Shown here: positions 6,034 through 6,888 of the stretch, piece after piece | Layout of the letters: each line of letters begins with the position of its first letter | Numbering within the stretch: the stretch's first letter is position 1 | From: Alteromonadaceae bacterium | Lineage (GTDB): Bacteria > Pseudomonadota > Gammaproteobacteria > Pseudomonadales > Oleiphilaceae | Reading direction: 5' to 3' | DNA length: 6,888 nt | Assembly: GCA_013393545.1 (NCBI GenBank) | Contig: JABXHG010000603.1 | Span: forward strand, 1 to 6,888 | Notes under the pieces: model-generated | What the model was told of the DNA's origin: nothing | The model's input: only the letters and a program-made list of their open reading frames with translations | The model's database searches: none | Program-made: the position numbers and the translations under genes

Positions 6034-6760
6034 TATCCTGTCACCCTCTCTGGAACTGGCTTGGTTTTCTCCATGCGCGTGTAGAACGGCATCAGAATGA
6101 AATACAGGAAGTACAGAGTTGTCAGAATCTGAGCAACGGTTGTACGACCTTCAGTCGCCGGGACCAGACCCAGATAGCCGAGAACCACAAAGCTGATGGC
6201 GAAGATAGCCAGTGCAATCTTGCTCAACCAGCCCTTGTAGCGGATGGAGCGAACCGGACTGCGGTCCAGCCACGGCAGCACAAACAGGATCGCAATAGCA
6301 CCACCCATGACGACAACACCCCAGAACTTCGCCGGCAGGCCGAACAGGTCTACTGTCACTGCCCGCAGCATCGCGTAGAACGGCGTGAAATACCAAACCG
6401 GAGCAATATGCGCAGGGGTCTTCAGGGAGTTGGCCGGCTCGAAGTTCGGTTTCTCAAGGAACAGACCGCCCATTTCCGGGAAGAAAAACACCACGATAAA
6501 GAAGATGAAGAAGAATACGCCCACACCCAGCAGATCGTGCACGGTGTAGTACGGATGGAACGGGATGCCGTCTTTCGGAACGCCGTTTTCATCCTTGTTC
6601 TTCTTGATGTCGATGCCGTCGGGGTTGTTGGAGCCCACTTCGTGCAGCGCCAGGATGTGCAGAACCACCAGGCCCAACAACACAATCGGCAATGCCACCA
6701 CGTGCAACGCGAAGAAGCGGTTCAGGGTAATGCCGGACATCCGGTAGTCGCCACGAATCC
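6033..6760 (-). CDS. petB: Cytochrome b of the bc1 complex, C-terminal part only
   Basis: Cytochrome b carries the two b haems and the quinol-oxidising and quinone-reducing sites of complex III. About 242 residues are present, from RGDYRMSGITLNRFF to the stop; some 165-170 N-terminal residues (helices A-C and the first His pair) are missing. Numbering from the Met encoded at 6740, His13 and His28 are the second haem-ligand pair, with 14 residues between them, not the 13 of mitochondrial and alphaproteobacterial proteins. LHEVGSNNPDGID follows, then the Qo-site motif PVWY (114-117) in place of PEWY, then helices F-H. The Met at 6740 is internal, not the start: the frame continues upstream with family-like WGIRGDYR before similarity ends near 6760. 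No Rieske gene is visible because the homology breaks there. It overlaps petC by one base. Confidence 0.93.
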
Positions 6761-6888
6761 CCCAACACCGCCGGCAGCACGTCCACTTCCGTGGAGCTCA
6801 CGCCGTTTTTCTCCGGCATCTCTCTGGATGTGACCCCGCAAATCTCGGAAGAAGGCACTATCACACTGCACGTTCACCCGTCGGTCAG
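6761..6888 (+). CDS. MshL-like secretin, internal fragment
   Basis: Read on the plus strand in the frame of codon 6764, the sequence encodes NTAGSTSTSVELTP and then FFSGISLDVTPQISEEGTI with TLHVHPSV to the window edge. This matches the secretin segment of MshL, the outer-membrane pore of the MSHA type IV pilus, where a Thr/Ser-rich stretch precedes FFSGIALDVTPQI and LHIHPSVS. PilQ and GspD share the VTPQI core but not the FFSG and HPSV context, so MshL is preferred. Only about 42 residues of a protein of roughly 550 are present, with no start or stop. It abuts truncated petB on the opposite strand, a pairing I do not know from any genome, and is probably joined artificially. A read-through into petB antisense has no family resemblance. 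Confidence 0.7.

Noticed and set aside
5257..6084. Long plus-strand open frame (275 codons)
   Set aside because: It is the antisense of petC, which has clear haem, signal and anchor motifs. The His/Gln-rich translation matches no family I recognise.
6408..6833. Plus-strand open frame spanning the petB/secretin join
   Set aside because: Its left part is antisense to petB and its right part is out of frame with the secretin reading; there is no family resemblance.

Overview
The window is a conserved housekeeping block from a gammaproteobacterium. The gene order (rnpB, rsmI, lpoA, yraN, diaA, sspB, sspA, petC, petB) matches what I recall of the Pseudomonas aeruginosa PA4421-PA4431 neighbourhood. 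The protein style, together with a fragment of an MSHA-type pilus secretin at the right edge, suggests a marine relative such as Marinobacter. The genus is a guess from sequence flavour; the class is well supported.

Layout: positions 1-110 are an almost pure purine tract that I read as degraded or artefactual sequence. Positions 111-157 (minus) are the 5' end of RNase P RNA. Then come rsmI (minus, 198-1058) and a divergent plus-strand cluster lpoA-yraN-diaA (1205-4039), ending in a hairpin terminator at 4041-4067 that can serve both strands. Facing it on the minus strand are sspA-sspB (5169-4070), with a candidate promoter of their own, and, upstream of a strong terminator, the end of the cytochrome bc1 operon: petB (3' part) and petC, overlapping by one base. 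At about 6760 the petB frame stops matching its family, and the last ~128 bases encode, on the opposite strand, an internal piece of an MshL-like secretin.

Functionally the genes are unrelated core tasks: tRNA maturation (rnpB), 16S rRNA methylation (rsmI), activation of peptidoglycan synthesis at the outer membrane (lpoA), a nuclease-like protein of uncertain role (yraN), a SIS-domain DnaA regulator candidate (diaA), stress and proteolysis control (sspA, sspB) and aerobic respiration (petB, petC). I see no mobile element, CRISPR array, defence system or other new system. The points most worth a second look are the two anomalous ends (a decayed left edge and a chimeric right edge), the eroded sugar-phosphate site in the SIS protein, and the compact sspA promoter. 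No stretch longer than 300 bases lacks a gene.
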